DNA of 64,000 nucleotides from Burkholderia contaminans (GTDB taxonomy: Bacteria > Pseudomonadota > Gammaproteobacteria > Burkholderiales > Burkholderiaceae). The DNA lies in assembly GCF_029633825.1 (NCBI RefSeq), contig NZ_CP090641.1, positions 1,674,001 to 1,738,000 on the forward strand. The letters are read 5' to 3'. The notes under the pieces are model-generated. The model did no database searches. It saw nothing but the letters and a program-made list of their open reading frames with translations, and was not told where the DNA came from. Shown in pieces: positions 7,857-16,704 of this stretch. Numbering within the stretch: position 1 is the first letter of the stretch; every line of letters begins with the position of its first letter. The position numbers were made by a program, and so were the translations under genes.

Positions 7857-9581
7857 TCAGCGGCAACTGAAGCTCGCTGCCGAATTCACGTCGCCCGACC
7901 CGTTGTAGCGCGCCACCTGCGGATACGCGCACAGCGGCCGCGTGCGTCCCGCGCCCCACGATGCCGGCACGTCCGCATTCGGCACCGCGTTCGTCGCGTC
8001 GCGCGCGGTGGCCACCACCGCACCGGGCGCCTGCCCCTGCTCGACCCAGGCCACGAGCGGCGTCAGCAGGTCGAACTGGTCGGCCGCCGGGCCCCCCGAG
8101 CAGTGGTTCATCCCCGGCACCGGATAGAAGCGCGCGAAATCCGACGCATCGCCGCCGTTCGCCTGCGCAACCCGCGCGTACCAGTCGCGCGTATCGTCGA
8201 ACGAGAACACCGGGTCGCCGGTGCCGTGATAGACGAGCAGCTTCGCACCGCGCGCCTTCAGCGCGGACAGGTTGGTCTCGTCGGGCGGCGTCATGAACGA
8301 CCACGCGGATTGCGTGTACACGCCGCTGGTCGCGAAGATCGCCGGCGCGTCGTTGTCCATGTCGAAGCCGAGCGCGAAACCGGGCAGGTTCGCGAGCACC
8401 GCGGCGGTTTTCGGCGGCGACATGAACGTGAACGCCATCGCGGCCGGGTCGAGCGTGATCGAATTCGACTGCTTCCACGCGGCCCAGCCGCCGCCGGCAA
8501 TGCCCGGATCGTACGGAAAGCCCGCATAGAGCGCCGTGCCCGCGCTGTTGCGGGCGCCCGTGAACACGTTCCCGAGCGCGGTCTTCTGCGCGGGCGTCAG
8601 GCACGCGCCCGTGCGCGTGCCGTTCGCGCAGGTCGGGATGTCCGCGTCGACGCTGAAGTGCGCTTGGCACGCGGCAACGTCCTGCACCATTCCGTCGGCG
8701 GCGCCGTCGAGCGCGTCGCATTTCTCGAGGATCTTCGCGCCGACGAACTGCCGCTCCGCGTCGGTGAAGCCGCTGCGGATATCCGGCAGCCCGTTCGACC
8801 CGGTCGCCGATGCGATCTTCGCGAACTGCTGCGCGCCGTACATCTCGCCGATCGCCGCCTTCGGCAGATGAAAACCCGGATCGCCCGCGATGATGCCGTC
8901 GTAGTCGGCCGGGTTGCGCACCGCCGTGACCATCGCATGACGGCCGCCGTTCGAGCAGCCGCCGAAATAGCTGCGGTCGGGCGCCTTGCCGTACGCAAGC
9001 CGGATCACCTGCTTCGCCATCGGCGTGAGCGCATCGACCGCGCCGTAGCCGTAGTCGATGCGCGCCTGCGGATCGAGGCCGAACAGCGGATTCTGCGCGG
9101 CGCTGTGCCCGGAATCCGAGCTGATCACCGCGAAGCCCTGGTTCAGCGCGTCGGTCAGCGGCCCGCCGCCGCCGATCTCGCCGGTCGCGGTCACGACGTT
9201 GCCGTCGAGGCCGCCGTTCGCCTGGTAGAAGAAGCGGCCGTTCCACGCCTTCGGCAGGCGCATCTCGAAGCCGATCGCATAGGTCTTGCCGTCGACCGTG
9301 CTCACGCGCTCGTTCATCTTCCCTGCGATCACGCAGTGCTCGGCGATCGGCTTGCCCGCCACCGTGAGCGCGCCGGCAGCCGCGGTCGTCACCGACGTGA
9401 ACGACGTGTTCGCATACGCCAGCTTCGCGGCGAGCGCGTCGCAGGTTTGCGACATCGCGGCCGGCGTCGCGGCGCTCAGGTGCGTCGGTGCTGAATTCAC
9501 CGAGTCGTCGCCGCCGCAACCGGCGAGCAGGGCGGCGGCGGACAGCGGCGCAATACAGAGGAATGCAGATTTCCTGTTCAA
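7857..9581 (-). CDS. Tannase/feruloyl-esterase-family lipoprotein
   Basis: The product is a 574-residue esterase. It starts with a lipoprotein signal ('FLCIAPLSAAALLAGCGGDD', lipobox LLAGC) and so is probably anchored in the outer membrane. Catalytic features of the tannase/feruloyl esterase family are present: the Cys-Ser pair in 'GGCSNGGRHAM' (Ser about 210), the Asp in 'YHGTGDPVFS' and the His-Cys pair in 'PGMNHCSGG', the CS-D-HC arrangement. It would release ferulate or p-coumarate from plant esters. The TTG start at 9581 is chosen because AAGGGAG lies just upstream and the signal peptide starts there. It is the last gene of an MFS-porin-esterase unit facing ferulate catabolism genes. Confidence 0.85.
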   Translation of the reverse strand: MNRKSAFLCIAPLSAAALLAGCGGDDSVNSAPTHLSAATPAAMSQTCDALAAKLAYANTSFTSVTTAAAGALTVAGKPIAEHCVIAGKMNERVSTVDGKTYAIGFEMRLPKAWNGRFFYQANGGLDGNVVTATGEIGGGGPLTDALNQGFAVISSDSGHSAAQNPLFGLDPQARIDYGYGAVDALTPMAKQVIRLAYGKAPDRSYFGGCSNGGRHAMVTAVRNPADYDGIIAGDPGFHLPKAAIGEMYGAQQFAKIASATGSNGLPDIRSGFTDAERQFVGAKILEKCDALDGAADGMVQDVAACQAHFSVDADIPTCANGTRTGACLTPAQKTALGNVFTGARNSAGTALYAGFPYDPGIAGGGWAAWKQSNSITLDPAAMAFTFMSPPKTAAVLANLPGFALGFDMDNDAPAIFATSGVYTQSAWSFMTPPDETNLSALKARGAKLLVYHGTGDPVFSFDDTRDWYARVAQANGGDASDFARFYPVPGMNHCSGGPAADQFDLLTPLVAWVEQGQAPGAVVATARDATNAVPNADVPASWGAGRTRPLCAYPQVARYNGSGDVNSAASFSCR

Positions 9582-9613
9582 GATATCTCCCTTCGGTTCG
9601 TCACGCCGGTGAA

Positions 9614-10762
9614 TCAGAACATGTGCCGCACGCCGACCATCGCGCCGAGCTGCCCCATCCCTTCGCCGGGTGTCGTGCCGGGCCCGCCGCCGCTGACGGA
9701 GTAGCGCGCATGCGCGCTGTTCCACAGATACGACGATTGCGCATAGACGGCCGTGCGCTTGGTCAGCAGATAGGTCGCGCGCAGCGTGGCCATCGTCGCG
9801 CGCGTGTCGTGCGCGCTGTTGACGATCCGGTAGCCTTCGCCGTCGACGACGAAATCGGGCTTCACCGCATACGACGCGCCGACGAAGAACAGGTCCGAAT
9901 GCGCGCCGGGCGCGGCCGGCGAACCGGTCGACACGCGCCGCCCGATCCAGCCCGCGCCGATCTTTGCGCCGGCCGCCTGCGCATACGCGCTCACGTGAGC
10001 GCGCGCGTCCTTGCCGCCGCTGCTGGTGAAGGGAACGGGCGCCACGCCGTCGAAGAAGTTCGCGGCCGCGCCGGTGCCGCCGCGCTGTTCCTCGTATGAC
10101 GCCGCCGCACCGAAGTACGCGCTGTCGTACTTGAGCATCACCGACCAGTTGCGGCACTGCACCGCGTCGCCCGGCACCTGCCCCGCGCACGTGCCCTGGC
10201 CCGGCGAGTTGCCGGTGCCCGCGCCGTCGCGTCCGAACGAATACGCGGCGCCGAACGTCACGCCGCGATACGCGCCGACGTAGGTCACCGCGTTGTCGGC
10301 GCGGCCATTCGGCACGTACGCGTCGAACGAGCCGAGCCCGTAGATGTCGGGGCCGATGATGTCCGCGCCCTGCAGCGCGAGATAGGTCATCGTGTACTGG
10401 CGCCCGAACGCGAGCGTGCCGAAGCCGCTCTTCAGCCCGACGAACGCCTGCCGCCCGAACAGCCGGCCGCCCTGCCCGAGATCGCCGCCGCGCACGTTGA
10501 AGCCGCTTTCGAGCGTGAACACCGCCTGATAGCCGCCGCCGAGATCCTCGGTGCCGCGCAGCCCCCAGCGCGACGGCAGTTCGCCCGTCACGCCCGGCAT
10601 GCGCACGACGTGGTCGCCTGCCGCGTTCGCGTGCGACACGTATTCGACGCCCGTATCGATGATCCCGTATAGCGTCACGCTCGACTGCGCATGCGCACCG
10701 GGCGCGGCGAGCGCGCAGCACGCGCCGGCGGCCAGCAGGCCGTTCCTTGTCTTCGTCTTCAT
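9614..10762 (-). CDS. Outer-membrane porin, Gram-negative trimeric (OmpC/PhoE-like) type
   Basis: The product is a 382-residue porin with a signal peptide ending 'APGAHA' before 'QSSVTLYGIIDTGVEYVSHA', the standard Burkholderia porin first strand. Other family signs are 'SRWGLRGTEDLGGGYQAVFTLESGF', 'RLFGRQAFVGLKSGFGTLAFGRQY' and a C-terminal Phe in 'GVRHMF' for BAM recognition. GGAGAC precedes the ATG at 10762. Its position between an aromatic-acid transporter and an esterase suggests outer-membrane passage of hydroxycinnamates or their esters. Confidence 0.93.
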   Translation of the reverse strand: MKTKTRNGLLAAGACCALAAPGAHAQSSVTLYGIIDTGVEYVSHANAAGDHVVRMPGVTGELPSRWGLRGTEDLGGGYQAVFTLESGFNVRGGDLGQGGRLFGRQAFVGLKSGFGTLAFGRQYTMTYLALQGADIIGPDIYGLGSFDAYVPNGRADNAVTYVGAYRGVTFGAAYSFGRDGAGTGNSPGQGTCAGQVPGDAVQCRNWSVMLKYDSAYFGAAASYEEQRGGTGAAANFFDGVAPVPFTSSGGKDARAHVSAYAQAAGAKIGAGWIGRRVSTGSPAAPGAHSDLFFVGASYAVKPDFVVDGEGYRIVNSAHDTRATMATLRATYLLTKRTAVYAQSSYLWNSAHARYSVSGGGPGTTPGEGMGQLGAMVGVRHMF

Positions 10763-10824
10763 CGTTGCGTCTCCAGACCTTGAGTAAGCGCGCTCTGACG
10801 GCGCGCATTGAAAAAATCGAACCA

Positions 10825-12030
10825 TCAGTCGCCGGCTTGCGGGCGGCGAATCAGCACGAATGCAGCGAAGGCCGCGACGAGCGTGACGGGGATGCTCGCG
10901 CCGATCACGACCGGCGCGCTGCGGCCCGCGGCCAGCAGCGTCGCGGCCGCGAGCGGCCCGACGACGGAACCGAGCCGGCCGACCGCCACCGCCGCGCCGA
11001 CGCCCGTGCCACGCATCGCGGTCGGGTAGTAGATCGCCGCGAGCGCGTACAGCACCGACTGCCCGCCGACCACGAACATCCCCGCCGCGAACGCAGCCGC
11101 CGCGAGCGACGCGAAACCGGGCGCGGCCGCGAGCGCGGCGAGCGACAGCACGATCCCGATATACATGCCGCCGACCACGCGCGATGCGCGCATCCGGTCG
11201 AGCGCCGCGCCGATGCCGAGCGCGCCGAGCCCCGCGCCGACGTTGAACGCGATCTGCACGAGGCCGACGTGTGCGCGATCGAGCCCGCGCGAGGCCATCA
11301 GCGACGGCAGCCAGTTCAGCAGGAAGTAGAGGACGATCAGCGTGCAGAAGTAGCTGACCCACAGCGCGACCGTGGACGTCGTGCGGCCGTCGCCGAACAG
11401 CGTGCGTGCCACGCTCGTGCGCGCGGCCTGCGTGCCGGCGACGTCGAGATATGCACGCGATTCCGGCAGGAACCACACGAGCAGCGGCACGAGCAGCAGC
11501 GGCCCCACGCCGCCGACGTAGAAGATGTGTCGCCATTCGGTGTCGCCGGCCAGCAGCACGCCGATCAGCGACGCGATCACGCCGCCGAACGGGATACCGC
11601 AGTACATCGTCGCCACCGCGCTGCTGCGCGAGCGCGGCTCGACCGCTTCGGACGACAGCGCGATCAGGTTCGGCATCGCGCCGCCGAGGCCGATGCCGGT
11701 CAGCACGCGCACGACGACGAGCATCGCGAACGTCGAGACCTGCGCGGTCGCGATCGACAGCAGCCCGAACAGCACGACCGATGCGATCAGCACGCGCTTG
11801 CGGCCGATCCGGTCGGCGAGCCGCCCGCCGAGCATCGCGCCCGGCAGCAGCCCGAAGGTGCCCGCGCTGAACGCGATACCCATCTGCGACACGCTCAGCC
11901 CGAATTCGCGCGCCATGCGCGGCGCGGCGACACCGACCGACTGCAGGTCGAGCCCCTCGAGGAGAGCAATCGCGAAACACAGCGCGAGCGTGGTCGCGAC
12001 CGTGGGTTTTTCGGCAACGTAAGTGTTCAT
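10825..12030 (-). CDS. MFS transporter, aromatic acid:H+ symporter (AAHS)-like
   Basis: The product is a 401-residue inner-membrane carrier with 12 predicted segments. The start 'LALCFAIALLEGLDLQSVGVAAPRMAREFGLS', carrying the charged D in TM1 typical of AAHS carriers, and the loop 'GGRLADRIGRKRVLI' support a proton-coupled aromatic acid transporter. The substrate is probably ferulate, coumarate or another hydroxycinnamate, given the adjoining fcs-vdh-ech operon (inference). It begins its own transcription unit with a MarR-type palindrome about 110 bases upstream; the porin follows after 62 bases. Confidence 0.9.
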   Translation of the reverse strand: MNTYVAEKPTVATTLALCFAIALLEGLDLQSVGVAAPRMAREFGLSVSQMGIAFSAGTFGLLPGAMLGGRLADRIGRKRVLIASVVLFGLLSIATAQVSTFAMLVVVRVLTGIGLGGAMPNLIALSSEAVEPRSRSSAVATMYCGIPFGGVIASLIGVLLAGDTEWRHIFYVGGVGPLLLVPLLVWFLPESRAYLDVAGTQAARTSVARTLFGDGRTTSTVALWVSYFCTLIVLYFLLNWLPSLMASRGLDRAHVGLVQIAFNVGAGLGALGIGAALDRMRASRVVGGMYIGIVLSLAALAAAPGFASLAAAAFAAGMFVVGGQSVLYALAAIYYPTAMRGTGVGAAVAVGRLGSVVGPLAAATLLAAGRSAPVVIGASIPVTLVAAFAAFVLIRRPQAGD

Positions 12031-12140
12031 CCTGTCTCCAGTCCCATGTCTTGTAGTCGGTCGGCCGCTGACGGCCGCCGCGCGCCGTCGCCGGCCAGTG
12101 GCGAAGCAGCGCGCACGTTGTCGTCTGAACGGGCGCCTTT

Positions 12141-12155
12141 ATCAGGCAACCTGAT
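12141..12155. promoter_or_regulatory. Predicted MarR operator upstream of the MFS-porin-esterase unit
   Basis: The sequence ATCAGGCAACCTGAT is an inverted repeat, ATCAGG-N3-CCTGAT. It shares this core and spacing with the longer palindrome at 16553-16573 in front of ech. Two matching sites before two functionally linked units strongly suggest common control by the MarR protein at 16705-17208. Confidence 0.75.
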
Positions 12156-12173
12156 TCACTGGCCGCAAGCATG

Positions 12174-12197
12174 CCTGCCGGTATCGTGGCCGGCAGG
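12174..12197 (-). terminator. Stem-loop between fcs and the MFS unit
   Basis: An 8-bp perfect stem, CCTGCCGG/CCGGCAGG, with an 8-nt loop lies just after the fcs stop. No T-run follows, so termination is uncertain. Confidence 0.4.
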
Positions 12198-12230
12198 TCG
12201 TTGTGTCTGCTTGATGCGATGTGCTTCCGG

Positions 12231-14138
12231 TTACGCGTAAATCACGTCGGGATCGCGTCGCGCCGGGTCGTACAGCGCGTCGATCGTCGCCGCGCGGTGC
12301 TGCTGCACGGCCGCCTGGTTCAGCGAACCCTTGTCGGTCACTTCACCGAGGTCGAGCGACGGCGGCGTGTCGATCAGCCGGATGCGCGCGACGAACGTCG
12401 AACCGCCGCTCGCATGCCGGTTCAGCTCGACGAGCCATTGCTCGAACACCGCACGCACGGCCGGCGCGCGCAGCACGTCGGTCACGGACGCATCGGCGGC
12501 GAGTCCCGCCAACGAACGGCACGCGTCGACGCGCGGAAACACCAGCAGCCCGATGTCGTCGCGATTGATCCCGGTGACGACCACGTCCTGCACGTACGGC
12601 GCACCGCTCGACACCGCGTTCGCGCGCAGCGGCCCGACGCTGACGAAGGTGCCGCTGCTCAGCTTGAAATCCTCGGTCAGCCGCCCGTCGAACAGCAGCC
12701 CGAGCTCCGGCCGCTGCGGATCGGCAAAGACCCCCGCATCGCCGCTGCGGTAATAGCCTTCGTCGTCGAATACGTCACGCGGATCGACGTCCGCATGCCA
12801 GTAGCCGCGCATCACGTTCGGCCCCTTGAAGCGCAGTTCGTGCTTGCCGCCGCACGGCACGAGCTTCGCGTCGCAGCCGGGCGCGGGCAGCCCGATATAG
12901 CCGGCGCGCATCAGCGGCCCCGTCGTGAACAGGCACGACGGCGACGCCTCCGTCATCCCGAGGCCCGCCATGATCCGGATCCGCTCGCCGCAATGCGCTT
13001 CGGTCACGCGGTCGAGCCGGTCCCATGCGGCCTGCGACAGGCCCGCGCCGCCGAAGAAATACAGCTTCACGCGCGAGAAGAACGTCGCGCGCAACTCGGC
13101 ATCGCGTTCGAGCGCGACGGTCAGCTCTTCCCAGCCCTTCGGCACGTTGAAGTAGATCGTCGGCGCGATCTCGCGCAGGTTGCGCACGGTTTCGTCGAAG
13201 CGGCCCGGCACCGGGCGGCCGTCGTCGATGTACAGCGAGCCGCCGTTGTACAGCGCGATGCCGAGGTTGTGACTGCCGCCGAACGTGTGATTCCACGGCA
13301 GCCAGTCGACCAGCACCGGCGGTTCGCGCGTCAGTTCGGGCATCGTCTGGCGCAGCATCTGCTGGTTGCTGCACAGCATCCGGTGCGTGGTCGGCACGGC
13401 CTTCGGCTGCTTCGTCGAGCCGGACGTGAACAGGATCTTCGCGAGATGATCGGGGCCGACCGCTTCGTGGAGTGCGTCGATCGTGCGCGGGACGGTCGCA
13501 AGAAGCTGCGACAGCGGCACCGCGCCGACCCTCCCGTTCGCATCGGCATCGTCGTCGCGTGCGACGATCAGCGCCGCATCGGCCGGCAACGTGACGTCGA
13601 GCGCACGTGCGAACGGCGCACGTTCGGCGACGAACACCGCACCCGGCTTCAGCACGCCGAGCGTGTGACGCAGCTTGCCGTAGTCGGTCGACACCAGCGA
13701 ATACGCGGGCGAGATCGGCGAGTACGGCACGCCGGCCAGCATCGCCGCGAACATCAACTGCAGATGCTCGAGATCGTTGCCGGACAGCACCGCGAGCGGA
13801 CGCTCGACCGACAGCCCGAGATCGACGAGGCCCTGGCCGATTGCACGCGCACGTTCAAGCATCTGTGCGTAGGTGATCTCGACCCAGCGGCCGTCGGCGC
13901 CGCGCCTCGCGGCCAGCACGCGGTCGGGGTGTGCTTGCGCGCCGTTCACGAGGCAATCGGTCAGGCGCGTCGGGTAGTCGCCGAGCGGTTCGCGCGAACG
14001 CAGGTACCACGCGCCGTTTTCCGCGCGACGAATCTCGGCCGCGCCAACGGCGACGGCCGCTGCGCGATAGCGCACGCCGCCCGTGTCGTGTGCGGCCTCG
14101 CCCGGAGGCTTCGCTACATTCATCGTCGCCTCGCTCAT
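12231..14138 (-). CDS. fcs: Feruloyl-CoA synthetase
   Basis: The product is a 635-residue acyl-adenylate-forming ligase that activates ferulate/p-coumarate to the CoA thioester. AMP-binding motifs are visible: 'AKILFTSGSTKQPKAVPTTH', 'YFFGGAGLSQ', 'IMAGLGMTEASPSC' and 'EGYYRSGDAGVF'. The long length, and 'RCGG'-free C-terminal half ending '...DPDVIYA', match Fcs/feruloyl-CoA synthases rather than short fatty acyl ligases. The ATG at 14138 overlaps the vdh stop as ATGA (translational coupling); a second ATG five codons on has a better ribosome site (GAGG), so the true start may be 14123. It is the third gene of ech-vdh-fcs. Confidence 0.92.
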   Translation of the reverse strand: MSEATMNVAKPPGEAAHDTGGVRYRAAAVAVGAAEIRRAENGAWYLRSREPLGDYPTRLTDCLVNGAQAHPDRVLAARRGADGRWVEITYAQMLERARAIGQGLVDLGLSVERPLAVLSGNDLEHLQLMFAAMLAGVPYSPISPAYSLVSTDYGKLRHTLGVLKPGAVFVAERAPFARALDVTLPADAALIVARDDDADANGRVGAVPLSQLLATVPRTIDALHEAVGPDHLAKILFTSGSTKQPKAVPTTHRMLCSNQQMLRQTMPELTREPPVLVDWLPWNHTFGGSHNLGIALYNGGSLYIDDGRPVPGRFDETVRNLREIAPTIYFNVPKGWEELTVALERDAELRATFFSRVKLYFFGGAGLSQAAWDRLDRVTEAHCGERIRIMAGLGMTEASPSCLFTTGPLMRAGYIGLPAPGCDAKLVPCGGKHELRFKGPNVMRGYWHADVDPRDVFDDEGYYRSGDAGVFADPQRPELGLLFDGRLTEDFKLSSGTFVSVGPLRANAVSSGAPYVQDVVVTGINRDDIGLLVFPRVDACRSLAGLAADASVTDVLRAPAVRAVFEQWLVELNRHASGGSTFVARIRLIDTPPSLDLGEVTDKGSLNQAAVQQHRAATIDALYDPARRDPDVIYA

Positions 14139-15583
14139 ATCGGGTAATGCCGCGGCGTGGTCTGCACGGTGATCCAGCGCAGCTCGGTGAATTCGGCGAT
14201 CGACGCACGGCTGCCGAAGCGGCCGTAGCCGCTCGCCTTGGTACCGCCGAACGGCATCTGCGCCTCGTCGTGCACGGTCGGCCCGTTGATGTGGCAGATT
14301 CCCGATTCGATCCGGCGCGCGACCGCCATCGCGCGCGCGACATCGCGGCTGAACACGCTCGCCGACAGCCCGAACTCGCTGTCGTTCGCGAGCGCGACCG
14401 CTTCGTCGTCGCTGTCCGCGCGCAGGATCGCGACGACCGGCGCGAACGACTCCTCGCGATACAGCCGCATGTCGCGCGTCACGCCATCGACGATCGCCGG
14501 CTGCATCGTCGCGCCTTCCACGCGGCACCCGAGCGGCAGTTGAGCGCCAAGCGCCCGCGCATCCTCGACCAGCGACGCCGCACGCACGGCGGCCGACGCG
14601 TCGACCATCGTGCCGAGCGGATGGCCGGCCAGCGGATCGCCCGCGACCAGCGTGCGCGCCTTCGCGGCGAGGCGTTCGACCAGCGCATCGGCAATCGGCC
14701 GCGCGGCGATCACGCGCTCGGTCGACATGCAGATCTGCCCCTGGTTGAAGAACGCGCCGAACGCGATCGCGTCGACGGCCGCGTCGAGATCGGCATCGTC
14801 CAGCACGAGCACGGGCGCCTTGCCGCCGAGTTCGAGCAGCACCGGTTTCAGGTGGGCGGCCGCGTGGCGCGCGATGATGCGCCCGACATGCGTCGACCCG
14901 GTGAAGTTGATGCGCTTCACGTGCGGATGCGCGATCAGGCGCTCGACGAGTTCGGGTGCGTCGGCCGCCGCGTGCGTGACCACGTTGACCACGCCCGCGC
15001 CGAGCCCTGCTTCGTCCAGCACCGCGCCGATCAGCGCATGCACGCCGGGGCACGCTTCGGAGGCCTTCAGCACGACCGTGTTGCCGCAAGCGAGCGGCAT
15101 CGCCAGCGCGCGCGTGCCGAGGATCACCGGCGCGTTCCACGGCGCGATGCCGAGCACGACGCCGCACGGCACGCGCATCGCCAGCGCGAGATTGCCGGGC
15201 ACGTCGGACGGGATCACGTCGCCGGCGATCTGCGTCGTCATCGACGCGGCCTCGCGCAGCATGTTCGCCGCGAGCGTCACGTTGAAGCCGATCCAGCCGG
15301 GCGTCGCGCCGGTTTCGGCTACGCCCGTCGCGATGAACGCGTCGATGCGCGCGTCCATCAGGTCGGCCGCCTTCAGCAGCAGCCGGCGGCGCTCGGTCGG
15401 CGCAAGCGCCGACCATGCCGGAAACGCGCGGTGCGCGGCGTCGATCGCCGCGTCGGCGTCGGCTGCGCCGGCCGCCGGCGCGCGTGACGCCAGCGCGCCC
15501 GTCGCGGGATTGAATCGGTCGAAGGTGCGCCCATCGCGGGCGGTGCACCACTCGCCGGCGATCAGCATCCGTCTGTCGGTCAT
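14135..15583 (-). CDS. vdh: Vanillin (aromatic aldehyde) dehydrogenase
   Basis: The product is a 482-residue NAD(P)+-dependent aldehyde dehydrogenase oxidising vanillin (or 4-hydroxybenzaldehyde) to the acid. The catalytic Glu lies in 'LLELGGKAPVLVLDDADLD' (about 251) and the Cys in 'FNQGQICMSTERVI' (about 285); 'INFTGSTHVGRIIA' binds the cofactor. Its best fit is to Vdh/salicylaldehyde-type dehydrogenases. It sits between ech, whose product is vanillin, and fcs, which fixes its role. The ATGA overlap with fcs indicates coupled translation. Confidence 0.92.
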   Translation of the reverse strand: MTDRRMLIAGEWCTARDGRTFDRFNPATGALASRAPAAGAADADAAIDAAHRAFPAWSALAPTERRRLLLKAADLMDARIDAFIATGVAETGATPGWIGFNVTLAANMLREAASMTTQIAGDVIPSDVPGNLALAMRVPCGVVLGIAPWNAPVILGTRALAMPLACGNTVVLKASEACPGVHALIGAVLDEAGLGAGVVNVVTHAAADAPELVERLIAHPHVKRINFTGSTHVGRIIARHAAAHLKPVLLELGGKAPVLVLDDADLDAAVDAIAFGAFFNQGQICMSTERVIAARPIADALVERLAAKARTLVAGDPLAGHPLGTMVDASAAVRAASLVEDARALGAQLPLGCRVEGATMQPAIVDGVTRDMRLYREESFAPVVAILRADSDDEAVALANDSEFGLSASVFSRDVARAMAVARRIESGICHINGPTVHDEAQMPFGGTKASGYGRFGSRASIAEFTELRWITVQTTPRHYPI

Positions 15584-15654
15584 GTTGTCTCCTGCCTTGC
15601 CTGTTTCTTGCGATTACGCCGGCGGTGATGCCGGCGGCTGCGTCCGCGCTTGTA

Positions 15655-16485
15655 TCAGCGCTTGTATGCCTGCAGGCCCGGCTTGATCGTCTTGTCGTCG
15701 AGGAACTGCTTCAACCCCTGTTCGCGGCCGCGTTCCGGATCGCGCAGCTGCGCCTGGTCGAGCTTCGCGTACAGGTAATCCTCGCACTGCTCCCAGGTGA
15801 GTTCACGCGCGCGCTTGAAGCCATGCTTCGCCGCGCGCAGCACGACCGGGTTCTTGTCCATCAGGCGGGCCGCGAGCGCGATCGTCGCGTCACGCAGTTC
15901 GGCCAGCGGCACGCTGCTGTTCACGAGGCCCATCCCGGCCGCTTCCACGCCGGTGAACGTATCGCCCGTCATGATGTAGTGCAGCGCGCGACGGTGCCCG
16001 ACCGTATCCGCCATCGCCTTGCTGACGAGGTTGCCCGGCGGGATCCCCCAGTTGATCTCCGACAGCCCGAACACCGCTTCGTCGGCCGCGATCGCGAGAT
16101 CGCACGCGACGAGCGGCGAGAAACCGCCGCCGAAACACCAGCCGTTCACCATCGCGATGGTCGGCTTGTTGTACATCCGCAGGCGGCGCCATTGCCATTC
16201 CGATGCGTCGCGGCGCACTTTTTCCTGCAGCGCGTCGGAGCCGCCGTCGATCTCGCGGAAGTACTCCTTCAGGTCCATGCCGGCGGTCCATGCAGCGCCC
16301 GCGCCGGTGAGGACGAGCACCTTCGCCTCGTCGTCGAACTCGACCGCATCGAGGACTTCCAGCATCTCCCGGTTCAGCGTCGGGCTCATTGCGTTGCGCT
16401 TCTCGGGGCGGTTCAGCGTGACCCACGCGATGCCGGCCTCCACCTTCACATCAACGGTCTGCCAGCGGTTGTCGTACTTGCTCAT
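15655..16485 (-). CDS. ech: p-Hydroxycinnamoyl-CoA hydratase/lyase (feruloyl-CoA hydratase-aldolase)
   Basis: The product is a 276-residue crotonase-fold enzyme that hydrates feruloyl-CoA and splits it into vanillin and acetyl-CoA. Features are the oxyanion segments 'GAGAAWTAGMDLKEYF' and 'NGWCFGGGFSPLVACDLAIA', and 'FGLSEINWGIPPGNLVSKAMADTVGHRRALHYIMTGD'. The last contains the Glu expected for lyase activity in this subgroup. The family length (276) is typical. It is the first gene of the ech-vdh-fcs operon; a perfect 9-bp inverted repeat lies about 68 bases upstream of its ATG. Confidence 0.95.
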   Translation of the reverse strand: MSKYDNRWQTVDVKVEAGIAWVTLNRPEKRNAMSPTLNREMLEVLDAVEFDDEAKVLVLTGAGAAWTAGMDLKEYFREIDGGSDALQEKVRRDASEWQWRRLRMYNKPTIAMVNGWCFGGGFSPLVACDLAIAADEAVFGLSEINWGIPPGNLVSKAMADTVGHRRALHYIMTGDTFTGVEAAGMGLVNSSVPLAELRDATIALAARLMDKNPVVLRAAKHGFKRARELTWEQCEDYLYAKLDQAQLRDPERGREQGLKQFLDDKTIKPGLQAYKR

Positions 16486-16552
16486 ATCGTTTCCTGTCGT
16501 TCGTTCCTGTGCGATTCGGTGCGCAGCATTCCTGCTGCGGACGGCTTCATTT

Positions 16553-16573
16553 AATATCAGGCTACCTGATATT
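16553..16573. promoter_or_regulatory. Predicted MarR operator in front of ech-vdh-fcs
   Basis: A perfect inverted repeat, AATATCAGG-N3-CCTGATATT, lies in an AT-rich patch between marR and ech. Size and symmetry fit a MarR dimer. Its core repeats at 12141-12155. Hydroxycinnamoyl-CoA thioesters are the usual inducers of such regulators in other bacteria, so derepression by feruloyl-CoA is likely (inference). Confidence 0.82.
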
Positions 16574-16704
16574 GCAAGCGGCATGAGCGCCGGTGTAAAC
16601 CCGGATCGGAAAGCGGTGAAAGCGACGGAATCGGGGAACGGTCAGGCGACCGGCAGAGCGAACGCGGGGCGCACAGGCCCGCGCGACGAGGGTTCGGAAT
16701 GGGG

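Noticed and set aside
9614..12172. An 852-codon frame suggesting a porin fusion
   Set aside because: The porin starts at 10762 with a signal peptide and ribosome site; the upstream part is antisense or off-frame to the MFS gene.
12231..15551. A 1106-codon open frame that could suggest an fcs-vdh fusion
   Set aside because: The upstream part is a wrong-frame reading of vdh; true fcs and vdh frames meet in an ATGA overlap.
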